From contig JAMBLL010000189.1 in NCBI GenBank assembly GCA_023336765.1, positions 1 through 22,345 of the forward strand: 22,345 nucleotides of DNA. The letters run 5' to 3'. Origin of the DNA: Actinomycetes bacterium (lineage in GTDB: Bacteria > Actinomycetota > Acidimicrobiia > Spongiisociales > UBA5794). Under the pieces are notes generated by a model that did no database searches, was not told the origin of the DNA, and saw only the letters and a program-made list of their open reading frames with translations. The position numbers were made by a program, and so were the translations under genes. Each line of letters begins with the position of its first letter. Position 1 is the first letter of the stretch. Shown one piece after another: positions 20,639-22,345 of the stretch.

Positions 20639-22215
20639 TGGCAACAACCTTCTCTGATCTGGGGCTACCTGACGTCCTGACAACGACCCTGTCATCGCAC
20701 GGGATCACGGATCCCTTCCCGATCCAGTCCGCGACGATTCCCGATGTCCTGTCTGGCAGGGATGTCTCGGGGCGCGCACCAACCGGGTCAGGCAAGACCC
20801 TTGCCTTCGGACTCCCGATCCTCGCGAACGTCGGTGTCGCCGCCCCGAATAGGCCCAGGGCATTGGTCCTCGCCCCCACAAGAGAACTCGCCGCACAGAT
20901 ACGCCTCGACCTCGCTCCCTATGGGAAGGCAACGAACCGACAAGTGTTCGCGGTGTTCGGTGGTGTCAGATACACACAGCAGAAAGAGTTCCTCCGCAGG
21001 GGGATCGATGTGCTTGTCGCAACACCGGGGAGACTCGAAGACCTGATGGAGCAGGGATCTGTCGACCTAAGCGACGTCAGCATCGTCACCGTCGACGAGG
21101 CTGACCGCATGGCAGATATGGGATTCCTACCCGATGTTCGGCGCATCCTCAACAAGACACGCAACGATCGTCAGACACTGTTGTTCTCTGCAACGCTCGA
21201 CGGTGCCGTTGGTGTGCTGATTCGCGAGTACCAGAGTGACCCCGTGACTCACGAGGCGGGAGCGATCGAGCCAGAAACGACAGATGCGCAACACCACTTC
21301 TGGCTCGTCGAGAGCAACAGGAAGGTTCAGCACGCGGCTGATGTCATTCGCATCGCTGACAGATCGATCGTCTTCGCACGCACGAGGATCGGTGTTGACC
21401 GACTCGCCAAGAAGCTCTCGGACCTCGGCGTCAAAGCCGTTCCGATGCACGGCGGGTTGAGCCAGAACCAACGACACCGTGCTCTCAAGGCGTTCTCGAT
21501 AGGTGATGCTGAGGCACTGGTCGCGACCGATGTTGCCGCTCGAGGAATCCACATAGATGCCGTTGCATCTGTGATCCACTTCGACCCCGTCGAGGATCCA
21601 AAGGACTACATTCACAGGTCGGGGAGGACAGCCCGTGCCGGCGCTTCTGGCAACATCGTGAGCCTGGTGACCAGCCAGCAACGCCGGTCGGTCCGACGGA
21701 TGCAGGACAAGCTCGGGATGCATGAACCCATCGGCAAGCCGGAACCCGATGCCCTCCACGAACACCATCTCAGCACCATGCACGAGAGCACGCCCAGACC
21801 TGTCCCCCCTTCAAAAAGGACAGCGAAGTCCGGAGTCCCCCTTTCAAGGGGGACAGCAGAGGGACGGAGTCCCGATGCAGGGGGATCCGCGGTTCAGAAG
21901 AGTTCGGGCCGTGACGCCTCCGCGACGGGCAACTGGCCGGCACCACGACCAATACGGATACCCGATCCGACACCACCAGGTGCCAAGACAATCCATGTAT
22001 CGAACCTGCCGTGGAGCGCAACCGATGAGGAATTGACAGCCCTCTTCGCAGAACACGGCACCGTTGTACAGGCAACCGTCATGATCGACAACCGGGGACG
22101 ATCCAAGGGATATGCCCTGGTGGACATGCCCAAGGCTGAAGCGCCCCTCGCAGCTAACGCTCTCAATGGCCACATTCTGAACGACAGACCCCTGAAGGTC
22201 AAGCTCTCGCGGTGA
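20638..22215 (+). CDS. DEAD-box RNA helicase with C-terminal RRM
   Basis: The 525-residue product has every DEAD-box motif: Q motif with Gln30, motif I APTGSGKT (47-54), PTRELA (80-85), TPGR, VDEAD (152-156), SAT (184-186), the IVFARTR strand, ATDVAARGIHID and HRSGRTARAG (about 325-335). This is an RhlE/CsdA-like two-RecA core that unwinds or remodels RNA with ATP. After a low-complexity linker (about 375-448) comes a canonical RNA recognition motif (about 450-524) with RNP2 IHVSNLP and RNP1 RSKGYALVDM. A canonical C-terminal RRM is unusual in bacterial helicases; E. coli DbpA carries a divergent one. Part of the linker is encoded by a palindromic repeat. Likely roles are ribosome assembly or mRNA turnover; it has no evident link with the catabolic cluster. 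Confidence 0.9.
   Translation: MATTFSDLGLPDVLTTTLSSHGITDPFPIQSATIPDVLSGRDVSGRAPTGSGKTLAFGLPILANVGVAAPNRPRALVLAPTRELAAQIRLDLAPYGKATNRQVFAVFGGVRYTQQKEFLRRGIDVLVATPGRLEDLMEQGSVDLSDVSIVTVDEADRMADMGFLPDVRRILNKTRNDRQTLLFSATLDGAVGVLIREYQSDPVTHEAGAIEPETTDAQHHFWLVESNRKVQHAADVIRIADRSIVFARTRIGVDRLAKKLSDLGVKAVPMHGGLSQNQRHRALKAFSIGDAEALVATDVAARGIHIDAVASVIHFDPVEDPKDYIHRSGRTARAGASGNIVSLVTSQQRRSVRRMQDKLGMHEPIGKPEPDALHEHHLSTMHESTPRPVPPSKRTAKSGVPLSRGTAEGRSPDAGGSAVQKSSGRDASATGNWPAPRPIRIPDPTPPGAKTIHVSNLPWSATDEELTALFAEHGTVVQATVMIDNRGRSKGYALVDMPKAEAPLAANALNGHILNDRPLKVKLSR
21801..21873. repeat. Tandem palindromic repeat inside the helicase linker
   Basis: Two units of about 33-34 bp start at 21801 and 21834 and a third begins near 21867. 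Shared parts are GTCCCCC, TTTCAA or TTCAA, GGACAGC and CGGAGTCCC. The second unit contains a perfect stem GTCCCCCTT/AAGGGGGAC (21835-21843 with 21846-21854). In frame it encodes Pro/Ser/Arg-rich linker such as VPLSRGTAEGRSPD. It looks like a dispersed intergenic-type palindrome tolerated in an unstructured linker. Confidence 0.6.
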
Positions 22216-22345
22216 ATGACGCCGTCACCTCGGTTCTGGTTCCTCCCTCGGCTCTTTGGACGGGGGAGGTGGCCGAGCCTGCGAGGTCGGAGGGGGAAAC
22301 CATAGTAATCCACTCGGCTCGCGCTTTCTTGGAGCGGGGTCGAGG
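22216..22345. other. Region after the helicase, inverted repeats only
   Basis: No gene is supported in these last 130 bases. Alternative stems exist: CCTCCC/GGGAGG (22242-22247 with 22264-22269) and CTCGGC/GCCGAG (22247-22252 with 22272-22277). They could act as a helicase terminator or be part of another palindromic repeat; no T-tract follows. The window ends before the next gene can be judged. Confidence 0.3.

Noticed and set aside
1..22345. CRISPR array, tRNA, rRNA, insertion sequence, attachment site or replication origin
   Set aside because: No regularly spaced repeats, cloverleaf-like genes, transposase frames or iteron clusters were found.

Overview
The window is a GC-rich bacterial fragment with GTG and TTG starts, Shine-Dalgarno sites on most genes and two probable leaderless transcripts. 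It most resembles an actinobacterial chromosome, but the phylum is inferred from style only. No rRNA, tRNA, CRISPR array, insertion sequence or phage gene was seen.

Layout. The left flank (1-2226) holds a GNAT acetyltransferase that may be cut by the window edge, a secreted, membrane-anchored DUF1028 protein, and a MazE/MazF-type toxin-antitoxin pair. The core (2227-15600) is two divergent operons that start from one 118-bp intergenic region carrying two identical 16-bp copies of a palindromic operator. The leftward operon encodes a D-carbamoylase-like nitrilase, a 2Fe-2S/molybdopterin hydroxylase of XdhD type, a short SsnA-like amidohydrolase and a long YgfK-like flavin/Fe-S oxidoreductase. 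The rightward operon encodes a beta-ureidopropionase-like nitrilase, a small YkoF/DUF77-like protein, a small HTH regulator, a fused FAD/2Fe-2S subunit and a second molybdopterin subunit. Genes in both operons overlap or nearly touch. A convergent four-gene ABC importer of the BMP/nucleoside family (15665-20494) follows, separated by a perfect 25-bp inverted repeat that contains both stop codons. The right flank is a DEAD-box RNA helicase with a C-terminal RRM and a palindromic repeat built into its linker.

How the genes may work together (inference). The importer would bring in a nucleoside or nucleobase-like N-heterocycle. Two molybdenum hydroxylases, both keeping the Glu/Arg/Glu pattern of xanthine dehydrogenases, would hydroxylate it. 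YgfK, which contains the modules of dihydropyrimidine dehydrogenase in a different order, could reduce the ring. The SsnA-like hydrolase could open it, and the two nitrilase-fold enzymes could remove carbamoyl groups. ygfK, ssnA and xdhD are neighbours in Escherichia coli and have been linked to anaerobic purine/urate breakdown, but the two carbamoylases, the reversed FAD/2Fe-2S fusion and the tandem operator make this a different cluster whose substrate cannot be read from sequence alone.
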